DNA from: Actinospica robiniae DSM 44927
GTDB lineage: Bacteria > Actinomycetota > Actinomycetes > Streptomycetales > Catenulisporaceae
Assembly: GCF_000504285.1 (NCBI RefSeq)
Contig: NZ_KI632511.1
Location: 9,592,154-9,656,153 of the forward strand
Length of the DNA stretch: 64,000 nt
Direction of reading: 5' to 3'
Shown here: piece by piece, positions 32,756 to 40,716 of the stretch
How the letters are laid out: each line of letters opens with the position of its first letter
Position numbering within the stretch: position 1 is the first letter of the stretch
Position numbers and translations under genes: made by a program
Notes under the pieces: model-generated
Database searches by the model: none
Told to the model about the DNA's origin: nothing
Seen by the model: the letters and a program-made list of their open reading frames with translations, nothing else

Positions 32756-33970
32756 GTGCGCAGCCCCCACTCCCGTCGCCGCCGCCCCCGGCCGGTGGTT
32801 GCCGTCCTGCTGACGGCCGCCTGCGCGCTGGCCGCCTGCTCGAGCGGCAATCCGGCGCCGACCTCCGGCGCCTCGAGCGCGGCGACCTCGCCGGCCCCCG
32901 CGCAGAGCTCGAACGCGGCGAGCTCCGCGGCCCCCTCGTCGCCGTCCGGGTCCTCGAGCGCCAAGCTCTCGGCGCTGCAGCTGGCCGGGCAGCGGGTGAT
33001 CTACTCGTACTCCGGGCTGACCCCGCCGGCCTCGCTGCTCAAGCTGATCCGCGAGGGCGAGGTGGGCGGAGTGATCTTCTTCGGCCCGAACATCAAGAGC
33101 ACCAGCCAGCTCGACGGGGTGGTCAAGCAGCTCGAGGACGCCGCCGCGCAGAGCCCGGTGCACCTGCCGCTGCTGCTCATGACCGATCAGGAGGGCGGCG
33201 AGATCCGCCGGATCCAGGGCGGGGCGCCGGCCCAGACGGAGCGTCAGATCGGCGAGTCCGCGAACCCGGCCACGGCCGCCGCGCAGGCCGGCACCGGCGC
33301 GGCGAACACGCTCAAGTCGGCCGGTCTGAACATGAACCTGGCCCCGGTGCTCGACGTCTTCTCCAGCCCCGGCGACTTCGACGACCAGTTCGGCCGCTCC
33401 TACAGCAGCGACCCGAACGTGGTCTCCGCCGCGGGCGCCGCGTTCATCAAGGCGCAGCAGAGCGCGGGCGTGGCCGCGACGGCCAAGCACTTCCCAGGCC
33501 TGGGCACCGCGCCCACGAAGGCCGACACCGACTTCGAGCCGGTGACCCTGAACGCCTCGCTCAGCCGCCTGCGCTCGGTGGACGAGGAGCCGTACAAGGC
33601 GGCGATCGCGGCCGGCGTGGACGTGGTCATGGTGTCCTGGGCGGTCTACCCGGCGCTCAGCAGCCGGCCCGCGGGCCTGTCCTCGGTGGTGGTGCAGCAG
33701 GAGCTGCGCGACCGGCTCGGCTTCACCGGCGTGACGGTCACCGACGCGCTCGAGGCCGGCGCGCTCAAGGCCTTCGGCGGCCCCGGCCCGCGCGCGGTGG
33801 ACGCCGCGGAGGCGGGCATGGATCTGATCATGTGCTCTTCGCAGGATCCGAACCAGGGCGAGCAGGCGACCCAGGCGCTCGCGGCGGCGCTGAACAACGG
33901 CACGCTCAGCTCCTCCACCTTCAACGCCGCGGTCGGCCGGGTCAACTCGCTGCGCCAGAAGCTCGGCTGA
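32756..33970 (+). CDS. Secreted lipoprotein, glycoside hydrolase family 3 (NagZ-like)
   Basis: 404 residues from GTG 32756. A lipobox LAAC follows a basic, Arg-rich signal (HSRRRRPRPVVAVLLTAACA). A Ser/Ala/Pro linker precedes the GH3 barrel (about 70-400): EVGGVIFFGPNI, LLLMTDQEGGEIRRI, LAPVLDVFSSPGDF, the ATAKHFPGLGTAPTKADTD loop and VTDALEAGAL with the nucleophile Asp. NagZ-type enzymes release N-acetylglucosamine from muropeptides. The KHFPG loop lacks the usual DSH histidine, as in several secreted actinobacterial forms. An AAGGAG at 32723-32728 sits six bases before an in-frame ATC (32735), which would give MNTRSALVRSP, so the true start may be that rare codon. Confidence 0.85.
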   Translation: MRSPHSRRRRPRPVVAVLLTAACALAACSSGNPAPTSGASSAATSPAPAQSSNAASSAAPSSPSGSSSAKLSALQLAGQRVIYSYSGLTPPASLLKLIREGEVGGVIFFGPNIKSTSQLDGVVKQLEDAAAQSPVHLPLLLMTDQEGGEIRRIQGGAPAQTERQIGESANPATAAAQAGTGAANTLKSAGLNMNLAPVLDVFSSPGDFDDQFGRSYSSDPNVVSAAGAAFIKAQQSAGVAATAKHFPGLGTAPTKADTDFEPVTLNASLSRLRSVDEEPYKAAIAAGVDVVMVSWAVYPALSSRPAGLSSVVVQQELRDRLGFTGVTVTDALEAGALKAFGGPGPRAVDAAEAGMDLIMCSSQDPNQGEQATQALAAALNNGTLSSSTFNAAVGRVNSLRQKLG

Positions 33971-34026
33971 CAGCGCGACGCCGGGAACACCGGACGCACC
34001 CGGAGATCAGGGTGCGTCCAGGCGTC

Positions 34027-34878
34027 TCACGGGGCTTCGACCGCGCTCGGCTCGACGGCCTCGGCACCGCTGACGGCGGCCGGCTCGCGCTGCACGTCGC
34101 GCTTGGTCACGGCCAGGCCGGCGACGAGCAGCGCGATCAGCGCCGTCAGCACCAGGGCCACCGGCCCGTCGCCCAGGCCCAGGCCGCTGGCGTTCTTGGG
34201 CTTGCCCAGCCCGTCCGCGAGCGACGCGCCGAGCGGCCGGGTCACCACGTAGGCCGACCAGAAGCACAGCACCGGGTTCCCGCGCAGGAAGCGCCAGCCG
34301 AGTAGCGGGATCAGGATCAGGCCGGCGAACAGCGCCGCCGACGGGAAGTAGCCCAGCTTCAGCGTGTTCGCGGTGAAGTCGCCCAGCGCCGTGCCCATCG
34401 CGAAGGTCGCCGCCACCGCGGCCCAGTAGAACGCCTCCCGGCGCGGCGTGTCGATGCTGTGAATAGACAGGGTGCGCTCGGTCCGGCTCCAGAGGATGAA
34501 CACCGCCGCCAGCACGCACGCGTAGAAGATCGTGGACGCGGTGTACGGCACGTGCAGGGCCACGTGCATGACGTCGGCCGCCATCGTGCCGAAGACGCCG
34601 ACCATGCAGACCGTCAGCCAATACGTCCACGCCCGGTACCGCGCCGTACGGAACTGCAGTGTCAGCGCGCCGACGAACGCGATGAAGCCGAGCAGCACCG
34701 AGACCGGCGCCCCCAGCGAGGAGTTGACCAGCGCGTCCGAGGTGGACTCGCCCATGGCGGTGGAAAGGCCCTTGACGATCCAGAACGCCAGGGCCACCTC
34801 CGGAACTCGCAGGGCGCCGTGCGCGGTCAGCGGGAAACGTCCGGCGGCAGGCGGGGGCGGGGTGGCAGCTGGGTTCAC
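34027..34878 (-). CDS. COG4705-type multi-pass membrane protein
   Basis: 283 residues from GTG 34878 with about seven to eight membrane helices. The motif-like KGLSTAMGESTSDALVNSSLGAP at the start, WTYWLTVCMVGVFGTMAADVMH in the middle, REAFYWAAVAATFAMGTALGD and the repeated late FWSAYVVTRPLGASLADGLGKP are characteristic of the COG4705 family, which has an internal duplication. Family function is unproven; a transport role is often suggested. It stands alone between the GH3 gene (convergent) and the DinB gene (divergent). Confidence 0.8.
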   Translation of the reverse strand: MNPAATPPPPAAGRFPLTAHGALRVPEVALAFWIVKGLSTAMGESTSDALVNSSLGAPVSVLLGFIAFVGALTLQFRTARYRAWTYWLTVCMVGVFGTMAADVMHVALHVPYTASTIFYACVLAAVFILWSRTERTLSIHSIDTPRREAFYWAAVAATFAMGTALGDFTANTLKLGYFPSAALFAGLILIPLLGWRFLRGNPVLCFWSAYVVTRPLGASLADGLGKPKNASGLGLGDGPVALVLTALIALLVAGLAVTKRDVQREPAAVSGAEAVEPSAVEAP

Positions 34879-35014
34879 GGCACCGAAGTATGCCAGCCGG
34901 TTCGCGCCGGAAAGGCCCCCGAGGGAGCCCGCGGCCTGTTCTTAACCGCTTCTTTCCAGGTTTCCCGCGGGCATACTGATGGCATGGGCGGCCTGCGTCC
35001 CGGGAGGGGGATCG

Positions 35015-35602
35015 GTGGTCTGGAAAGTGCCCGTCGTGCCCGAGGTCGAAGGGCCCTTGCACGGTGACGAGAAGGCGGTCCTGCTCGGCTGCCTCGACCA
35101 CCATCGAGCCCGGTTCCAGAACGCCTGCGTCGGACTGACCGCCAAGCAGCTCGCCCGCCGCGCGCTGCCGCCCTCGAACCTCTCGCTGCTCGGCCTGGTC
35201 CGCCACCTCGCCGATGCCGAGCGCGCCTGGTTCCGCAGCCGCTTCGGCGGCGAAGTCGTCGAACCGCACTACCTCACGGCCCGCCGCACCTGGTTCCAGC
35301 GCCGTTTCGGCGGCGAGGAGCTGGAGCTGCACTACGCCACGCCGCGGGACCGCGACGCCGCGTTCGAGCTGGCCGAGCCGGACGGCGCGGAGCACGACTG
35401 GGCCGTCCTGCTCGCGGAGCAGCAGGCCGCGCGCGGCGTGATCGCCCGGCTGCCGCTGGAGGCCGAGTACCCCACCGACCGCTACGGCCCGGTCAGCCTG
35501 CGCTGGGCCGTAATCCACATGACTGCTGAGTATGCCGGCCACGGCGGCCACGCCGATCTGCTCCGCGGACGCATCGACCGCAAACCGCGCGACCACGCCT
35601 GA
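35015..35602 (+). CDS. DinB/DUF664-family protein with internal 21-residue duplication
   Basis: 195 residues from GTG 35015, with GGGAGGGGG at 35001-35009. The four-helix bundle pattern of DUF664 is clear: KAVLLGCLDHHRARFQNACV, then LGLVRHLADAERAWFR, and a C-terminal MTAEYAGHGGHADLLRGRID with the metal-ligand histidines. A 63-bp tandem duplication (35228-35290 and 35291-35353) repeats WFRSRFGGEVVEPHYL as WFQRRFGGEELELHYA. The extra copy lengthens the loop after the first His helix. Members are thiol-dependent transferases or of unknown role. Confidence 0.82.
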   Translation: MVWKVPVVPEVEGPLHGDEKAVLLGCLDHHRARFQNACVGLTAKQLARRALPPSNLSLLGLVRHLADAERAWFRSRFGGEVVEPHYLTARRTWFQRRFGGEELELHYATPRDRDAAFELAEPDGAEHDWAVLLAEQQAARGVIARLPLEAEYPTDRYGPVSLRWAVIHMTAEYAGHGGHADLLRGRIDRKPRDHA

Positions 35603-35647
35603 CGCAGCAGGCCGCCAGACGAGACGGACGTCCCCTAGGCTGCCGGA

Positions 35648-36664
35648 ATGAACGCCCGTATCGAAGCATTCAGTTCCGTCTCCACCGCCCTAGCCCTGTG
35701 CAGCGACCGGGAACTGGCCGCACTCGTCGACGCCGCGAAGCCGATCGGCGCGGGCATCGGCGGCCCGACGGCGCTGCTGGAAGTCGACGGGAACAAAGTC
35801 TTCGTCAAGCGACTGCCGCTGACGGACCGGGACCTGCGCCCAGGCGACGCCCATTCCACCGCGAACCTCTTCGACCTGCCCACCTTCTGCCACCACCCGG
35901 TCGCCGGCCCGGGCTTCGGCGCGTGGCGCGAGCTGGCCGTCCACACCATGACCACGAACTGGGTGCTCACGGGGGAGTACGAAGTCTTCCCACTGACCTA
36001 CCACTGGCGCGTCCTCCCGCACCACGGCCAGTCCCTGCCCGAGGAACTAGCCGACATCGACGCGGTCGTCGCGAAGTGGGGCGGCGGCCCGGAGATCCGA
36101 GCCCGCCTCGAAGGCGTGCGCGACTCCACCGCGAGCGTCGCTGTCTTCCTGGAGTACTTCCCGCACAACCTGCACAACTGGCTGGGCGAGCGGATCGAAG
36201 CCCGCGACGAGGAGGCCGAGCGACTCTGCGTCAGGATCGAGCAACAGATCCTCGAGGGCACGCGCTTCATGAACGATCGGGGCCTGCTCCACTTCGACGC
36301 GCACTTCGAGAACCTGCTCACCGACGGCGAGCGGCTCTACTTCGCCGACTACGGCCTGGCCATCTCCGACCGCTTCGACCTGGCCGAGGACGAAGCCGCA
36401 TTCCTCGCCGAGCACCAGGATTACGACTACCGCTACAGCCTCACCCACCTGACGATCTGGCTCGTCACCGCCCTCTACGGACACCGCGGCGAAGAGCGCA
36501 TGGCCTTCCTACGAGCGTGCGTCCAGGGCGAGCGCCCGACCGGAATCCCGACACGGATCGCCGACATCATCGTCCGCTACGCCCCCATCGCCCTCGTGAA
36601 CTGCGAGTTCTACCGCCAGATGGCGCAGCAGAGCACGCAGACGCCGTATCCCGCGATGCCCTAG
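35648..36664 (+). CDS. Protein-kinase-like/phosphotransferase protein
   Basis: 338 residues. The kinase-like fold shows a VDGNKVFVKRLPLTDRDL lysine strand, the catalytic loop LLHFDAHFENLLTDG (HxDxHxxN) at about residues 215-230, and FADYGLAISDRFDL in place of the DFG motif. This resembles serine/threonine-kinase-like proteins of actinomycetes, with the substrate unknown. The stop codon TAG at 36662-36664 lies inside the CTAG that ends element B, so the insertion may have set its present C-terminus (QTPYPAMP). The start is ATG 35648. Confidence 0.82.
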   Translation: MNARIEAFSSVSTALALCSDRELAALVDAAKPIGAGIGGPTALLEVDGNKVFVKRLPLTDRDLRPGDAHSTANLFDLPTFCHHPVAGPGFGAWRELAVHTMTTNWVLTGEYEVFPLTYHWRVLPHHGQSLPEELADIDAVVAKWGGGPEIRARLEGVRDSTASVAVFLEYFPHNLHNWLGERIEARDEEAERLCVRIEQQILEGTRFMNDRGLLHFDAHFENLLTDGERLYFADYGLAISDRFDLAEDEAAFLAEHQDYDYRYSLTHLTIWLVTALYGHRGEERMAFLRACVQGERPTGIPTRIADIIVRYAPIALVNCEFYRQMAQQSTQTPYPAMP

Positions 36665-36895
36665 CACGGGTTGATGATCGGCTGAGTGGTTGTTGTGGTG
36701 TGGGCGGCTGCTTCGCGTCGCCCTCGGTTTCGTCTGTCCACCCGCCCACCCGTTGCGTTGGTGGGGTGGGCTGCGGTTTCAAGACGAAAATCGCCGCTGG
36801 CAGGCCCTTCCCTCGGAGAGAGATGCCGGAGTCTGTGGGGTGCTGGCGTTGGCGGGGCGGGCTGTTGTTCGGGGTGGTCGGGTGCCGGGTGTGTG

Positions 36896-37042
36896 CTCTC
36901 TCCTCGGTTGGTCCCCGGAGGCAATCAGGGTCCTGCCGGGAGGTCAAGCGGCGGTGGCCCGCGCTGTGCTGTTTTCGTCTTCGCGCCGCTTGACCTCCCG
37001 GCAGGACCCTGATCGGGCTTCGCCTGCCCGACCGAGGAGAGA
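36896..37042. repeat. Hairpin module, copy B-left
   Basis: Same stem sequences as in element A, with outer CTCTCCTCGGT and inner GGGAGGTCAAGCGGC/GCCGCTTGACCTCCC. The loop (GGTGGCCCGCGCTGTGCTG region) is unrelated to the other copies. Confidence 0.85.
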
Positions 37043-37422
37043 GCCCACCCCCTGAGGGGAGTGGTGTGAGCTGCGCTCGGGCCCGGGTCCCGTCCGGTGG
37101 CCCGGTCGCGCTTGATGCATGATCCTGCATCGCACTGACCCGGCCGACGCTCCTCTTCGGCTGCCTGGTTCGGTCAGCCTTGTGGAGTGGTGTCCGGTGG
37201 TTCGGCTGTGCTCGATACAGGATGTTGCATCACGTAGATTCCTGTATCGCCGGTTCTGGTACCGCTCCCATCTCCTACTTCAACGCCCGGGGACGTCCGC
37301 GAGTTCCCGGGAACATCCCTGATTCTTTCTGCCACACAAGGGTCGTATACACGCCTTTTGTCAGTGGCGGGCTCTAGAATAGAAGTGTTCGGGGATGTCG
37401 GGGCCGGTGAGGGGAGGGTGTC
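37043..37422 (+). promoter_or_regulatory. Upstream region of the DUF222-HNH gene with palindromic GATGCA words
   Basis: Holds GATGCATGATCCTGCATC at 37113 and the related GATACAGGATGTTGCATC at 37212 with GATTCCTGTATC shortly after. These imperfect palindromes recur in both elements. The stretch 37316-37420 is conserved in element A and includes a TAGAATAG -10-like box (37376-37383) and the ribosome binding site GAGGGGAGGG. Confidence 0.55.
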
Positions 37423-38694
37423 GTGGACGGGGTGACTGGGCAGGTCGCGTCGATGTCCCGTGTGGTGTGCGGGGTGCTCGAGCGTGCACGGGCGGGTGGG
37501 GATGATGCGGGGCGGGTTGACGCGGTGCGTGAGGCGATCGTGGAGGTGGGCCGGGCGGCGCAGGCGCTGCACGGGATGCTGCTGACGCTGGTCGGTGAGG
37601 GCGACCGGCTGGGTATCGCGCGTGGGGGTGTGGGTCCGTGGCTGGCGACGGTGCTGGATGTGACCGAGGGCCGGGCCCGCGCGCTCGCGCACGACGCCCG
37701 GCTCCTGGCCCGGCTGCCGGGAGTGGAGGCGGAACTGTGCTCCGGGATGATCGGGCCTGATTCCGCGCGGGCACTGGCGCGCACGGTCAAGGCGGTGCGG
37801 GCGACGGGTCTGGATCCTGCGGTGGAGGCCGCGAAGACGCTCGAGGTGACCCGGGAGCGCGGTGCGCGGGCGGGGTTGGAGCGGGTGCGGGTGCTGGAGG
37901 AGCAGGTCGCGCCGGGTTCGATCGAGGCGCGTCATGCGCGGGAGCGCGAGCGTTCCTTCGCCCGGATCACCACGTGCGGGGAGGGTCAGATGCACCGGTG
38001 TGAGATCCTGCTCGATCCGGTGCGCGGCGCCGTTTTCCAGGCCGCGGTCGATCTGCAGGTCGCCGAGATGATCCGGACCCGGCAGTTCGACGGCGGAGAG
38101 ATCGTACCGGAGGACGTGCGCAGCACCGAGCAGATGAACGCGGAAGCGGTCACCCGGCTCGCACAGGTCTTCCTCGATGCCCCGCCCGAGCAGCGCCACG
38201 CCCACTTCTCCCTGCCCGCGCTCGCCGTCACCATCGAGCCTCCCGCACCCGCGGCGGCCGTGAAGAATCCTGCCGTGCCCGCGGCGGCCGTGAAGGACCC
38301 TTCCGCGCATGTGGCGGGCATGAAGGATCCTGCCGTGCACGCGGAGATCCCCGCGGGCTGTGCGCGCACGGTGTTCGGGGCACTGGTTCCGGCCGGGCGC
38401 CTGCCCAAGCGCGGTGATCCCAGGCGCCACGAGCTGGTGACCGACGGGCGCACGGGCACCTTCGACGGGGTCGCGCTGGACGGTGACCCTCGGGCGCGTC
38501 TGGCCTCGCCCGCGCAGCGCGGGTTTCTCGCGTGGCGCGACCGGTACTGCACCTACCCGGGCTGTGACCGCCCCCTCACGTTCGCCCTGCACGCCCATCA
38601 CGTCGTGCCGTTCGCACAGGGCGGTGGGACGAGGGTGGGTAACCTCCGGCTGTATTGCGCGAAGCATCACACCACCGTCCACCGCGAGCGGTGA
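37423..38694 (+). CDS. DUF222-HNH endonuclease (13E12-repeat family)
   Basis: 423 residues from GTG 37423 (GAGGGGAGGG upstream). DUF222 covers about 25-280 (ALHGMLLTLVGEGDRLG, WLATVLDVTEGRARALAHDA, GPDSARALARTVKAVRATGL). The C-terminal HNH nuclease (about 375-423) has CTYPGCDRPLTFALHAHHVV, then NLRLYCAKHHTTVH, retaining the HH pair, Asn and final His plus zinc-type cysteines. Between them lies a repeated linker (PAAAVKNPAVPAAAVKDPSA) whose DNA repeats AAGAATCCTGCC-like words also found outside the gene. The family is multicopy in actinobacteria (REP13E12 in mycobacteria); its role is unproven. An intact frame suggests recent activity. Confidence 0.9.
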   Translation: MDGVTGQVASMSRVVCGVLERARAGGDDAGRVDAVREAIVEVGRAAQALHGMLLTLVGEGDRLGIARGGVGPWLATVLDVTEGRARALAHDARLLARLPGVEAELCSGMIGPDSARALARTVKAVRATGLDPAVEAAKTLEVTRERGARAGLERVRVLEEQVAPGSIEARHARERERSFARITTCGEGQMHRCEILLDPVRGAVFQAAVDLQVAEMIRTRQFDGGEIVPEDVRSTEQMNAEAVTRLAQVFLDAPPEQRHAHFSLPALAVTIEPPAPAAAVKNPAVPAAAVKDPSAHVAGMKDPAVHAEIPAGCARTVFGALVPAGRLPKRGDPRRHELVTDGRTGTFDGVALDGDPRARLASPAQRGFLAWRDRYCTYPGCDRPLTFALHAHHVVPFAQGGGTRVGNLRLYCAKHHTTVHRER

Positions 38695-38880
38695 TGCACG
38701 ATCCTGTATCGGCCGCGGCCGAGCCGCCGGACACTGCTCCGCACGGCTCCCGGACCACGCAGTCGAAGAGAAGCGGCCGCATACGAGCGGTGCAGGTTTC
38801 TTCCGGATCGAGCACGGCCAGGCCACGGGATGGGACCTGGGCCCGAGCGCAGCTCGCACCACTTCCTCAGGGGGTGGGCT

Positions 38881-40323
38881 CCAATGTCGTTCTGATCGAC
38901 TGGATTGTGGTTGTCGTGTCGTTGGGGGGTTCGGATCGTTGGGTGGGGTGTGGGTCATCCGTGGGTCGGGCATTCCGACGAGGTCAATCTCGGTGTGTTG
39001 ACGCAGTTTGTGCCGCCTTCGCTGGTGGACGCGGCGATCGAGGGGCGTACGCGGGATCGGTCGCGCAGGCCCGGGCCGTTGACGATGCGGTTCGCGGCGT
39101 ATTTCGAGTTGGCGTGCGCGTTGTTTCCGCACGAGTCGTTGGAAGATGTCTGCGACAACCTGGTCGGCGCGGTTCCCGAGCTGTGTGAGCTGGCCCCGGC
39201 CAAGAGCGCGCTGCACGGGATGCGTCAACGGCTCGGTCCGGAGGCGATGCGGGCGGTGTTCGAGGCGGTGGCCGGTCCTGTGGCCGGGCCGGAGACGATC
39301 GGGGCCCGGTGGCGGGGGCTGTGTACGCTGGCAGTGGACGGATTCGTGGTGGAGATCCCCGATTCGCCGGCGAACCGGGCGCACTTTTCCGGGCCGGTCA
39401 CCCGCGGCGCGGACGGTAAACCGGTGGCGGTGGGCTACCCGGTGGCCCGGGTGGTCACGCTGGTGGAGACCGGCACGCGTGCGGTCAGGGGCGCGGCGAT
39501 CGGGGGATATCTGACCGGGGAGCACGAACTGGCCGAGCAGCTCGCCCCGCACGCCGCCGAGGGCGACGTGGTGATCTTCGACCGCAACTTCCCGTCCGTG
39601 GCGCTGTGCAAGGCCTTCCGGGCCACCGGCGCCCACCTGGTGATCAGGGCGAAAAAGCACATCGGTACCGACCGGGTCGAGGTGCTGGCCGACGGTAGCG
39701 CGCTGGTGCGGATGTGGAGCAACGCGGTGCGCGGGCGCGGCCCGGAGCGCTACGAGACGCTGCGACTGATCGAGTATGAGATCGGCACCGGCGAGGTGAT
39801 CAGGCTCCTGACCTCGATGACCGACCCCGAGCACGACCCGGCCTCCGAGATCGCCCGCCTCTACGCCGAACGCTGGCAGGGCGAGGTCTCCAACCTCCAG
39901 GTCAAGACCCAGCAGATCACCCCCGGCCAGGTCCTGCGCTCCCACCACCCCGACCAGGTCCACCAGGAGATCTGGGCGCACCTGGCCGTCAACCACTGCC
40001 TCTCCCGCCTGATCGCGCTGATAGCCGACGAACGACGCGAAGACCCCGAGCGCGTCTCGTTCACCAAAGTCCTCAAAGAGGTACGCCGCAGCGTCATCCG
40101 CCAGATCGCCCACGCCGTCAACCGGGTCCTGGACATAGCCGACGACCCGAACCGCTACCGCAACCCCGAACGCGCCCCACGCACCAGCGCACGCACCGTC
40201 AAACGCATCCGACAACGCTTCGGGACCCGCCGCACACCCCCCAACACGCCGGTCACGGTCAAAGCACCACCCCGAACCATCAGAGTACTGTCACTCAAGA
40301 TAAGTTGATCAGAACGACATTGG
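38881..40323. mobile_element. IS4-family insertion sequence with 8-bp target duplication
   Basis: The 1443-bp element has terminal inverted repeats CCAATGTCGTTCTGATC (17 perfect, 19 of 20 overall). The target duplication GGTGGGCT occurs at 38873-38880 and 40324-40331. It lies in the right arm of element B, immediately before the hairpin module. The single transposase frame is intact. Confidence 0.95.
38950..40308 (+). CDS. IS4-family transposase
   Basis: 452 residues if started at GTG 38950; a TTG at 38905 would add 15 residues and no site has a strong Shine-Dalgarno sequence. The N-terminal IS4 domain (NLGVLTQFVPPSLVDAAIEG, LACALFPHESLEDVCDNLVG) is followed by the DDE core: LCTLAVDGFVVEIPDS (first Asp), VVIFDRNFPSVALCKAF (second Asp) and the Y-R-E-K signature YAERWQGEVSNLQVK with exact 2-3-6 spacing. 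All catalytic residues are present. Confidence 0.93.
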   Translation: MGHPWVGHSDEVNLGVLTQFVPPSLVDAAIEGRTRDRSRRPGPLTMRFAAYFELACALFPHESLEDVCDNLVGAVPELCELAPAKSALHGMRQRLGPEAMRAVFEAVAGPVAGPETIGARWRGLCTLAVDGFVVEIPDSPANRAHFSGPVTRGADGKPVAVGYPVARVVTLVETGTRAVRGAAIGGYLTGEHELAEQLAPHAAEGDVVIFDRNFPSVALCKAFRATGAHLVIRAKKHIGTDRVEVLADGSALVRMWSNAVRGRGPERYETLRLIEYEIGTGEVIRLLTSMTDPEHDPASEIARLYAERWQGEVSNLQVKTQQITPGQVLRSHHPDQVHQEIWAHLAVNHCLSRLIALIADERREDPERVSFTKVLKEVRRSVIRQIAHAVNRVLDIADDPNRYRNPERAPRTSARTVKRIRQRFGTRRTPPNTPVTVKAPPRTIRVLSLKIS

Positions 40324-40329
40324 GGTGGG

Positions 40330-40474
40330 CTCTCTCCTCGGTCGGGCAGGCGAAGCCCGATCAGGGTTCTGTCGGGAGGTCAAGCGGCGCGATGCAGGAT
40401 TCACCATCAGCGGAAGCCGCCGCCGCTTGACCTCCCGGCAGGTTCCTGATTGCCTCCGGGGACCGGCCGAGGAG
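40330..40474. repeat. Hairpin module, copy B-right (3' stem tip displaced by IS110 element)
   Basis: The fourth copy of the module. Its outer right arm CCGAGGAGAGAG is split: CCGAGGAG ends at 40474 and GAGAGAGCACG resumes at 42096 after the IS110-family element. The three bases GAG are present at both junctions. Confidence 0.85.
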
Positions 40475-40489
40475 TCTTCCTGTCCCCTT

Positions 40490-40660
40490 CCGGTGACGCC
40501 TTGACGGCGTGAAAATGGGCTTGTGCCCGCCGCCTGTGTGAGGTCGAGTTCTCTTGGGTTTCGTATCCCGTCGAGGAGTCTGACACGGGCTGCTATCCGG
40601 GGCTGTGACTTGTTGCTTCGAGCACGCCGGCGAGACTTGGCGTTCCTCGGGTGGCCTGTC
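40490..40660 (+). ncRNA. Candidate IS110 bridge RNA with target and donor guide loops
   Basis: Three stem-loops lie in order between the IS left end and the transposase. The first is near 40494-40508 (ACGCC/GGCGT). The second has stem CCCGT (40567-40571) and ACGGG (40585-40589), and its loop begins CGAGGAGTCT, identical to the left junction at 40468-40477 and including all of the left target CGAGGAG. The third has stem CGAG-C-ACGCC and GGCGT-TC-CTCG (40619-40649) and contains CCGGCGAG (40627-40634), identical to the right junction at 42091-42098. Known IS110 bridge RNAs have this order of a 5' stem-loop, target-binding loop and donor-binding loop. The right-hand guides are less clear, and the exact RNA ends are unknown. 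Confidence 0.7.
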
Positions 40661-40716
40661 GGGTGGCGGGCACGGGGTGCCGGCTCGGGGGAGCGCGGGA
40701 TCGCAAGGAGGCCCTG

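Noticed and set aside
38695..38880. Separate small gene behind the HNH endonuclease
   Set aside because: The region matches the right arm of element A and contains no start with codon bias. It is repeat DNA.
37174..40215. A very long open frame on the minus strand across the HNH gene and IS4 transposase
   Set aside because: It is antisense to two well-supported genes, crosses an IS boundary and target duplication, and shows no family motif. Long antisense frames are normal at this GC content.
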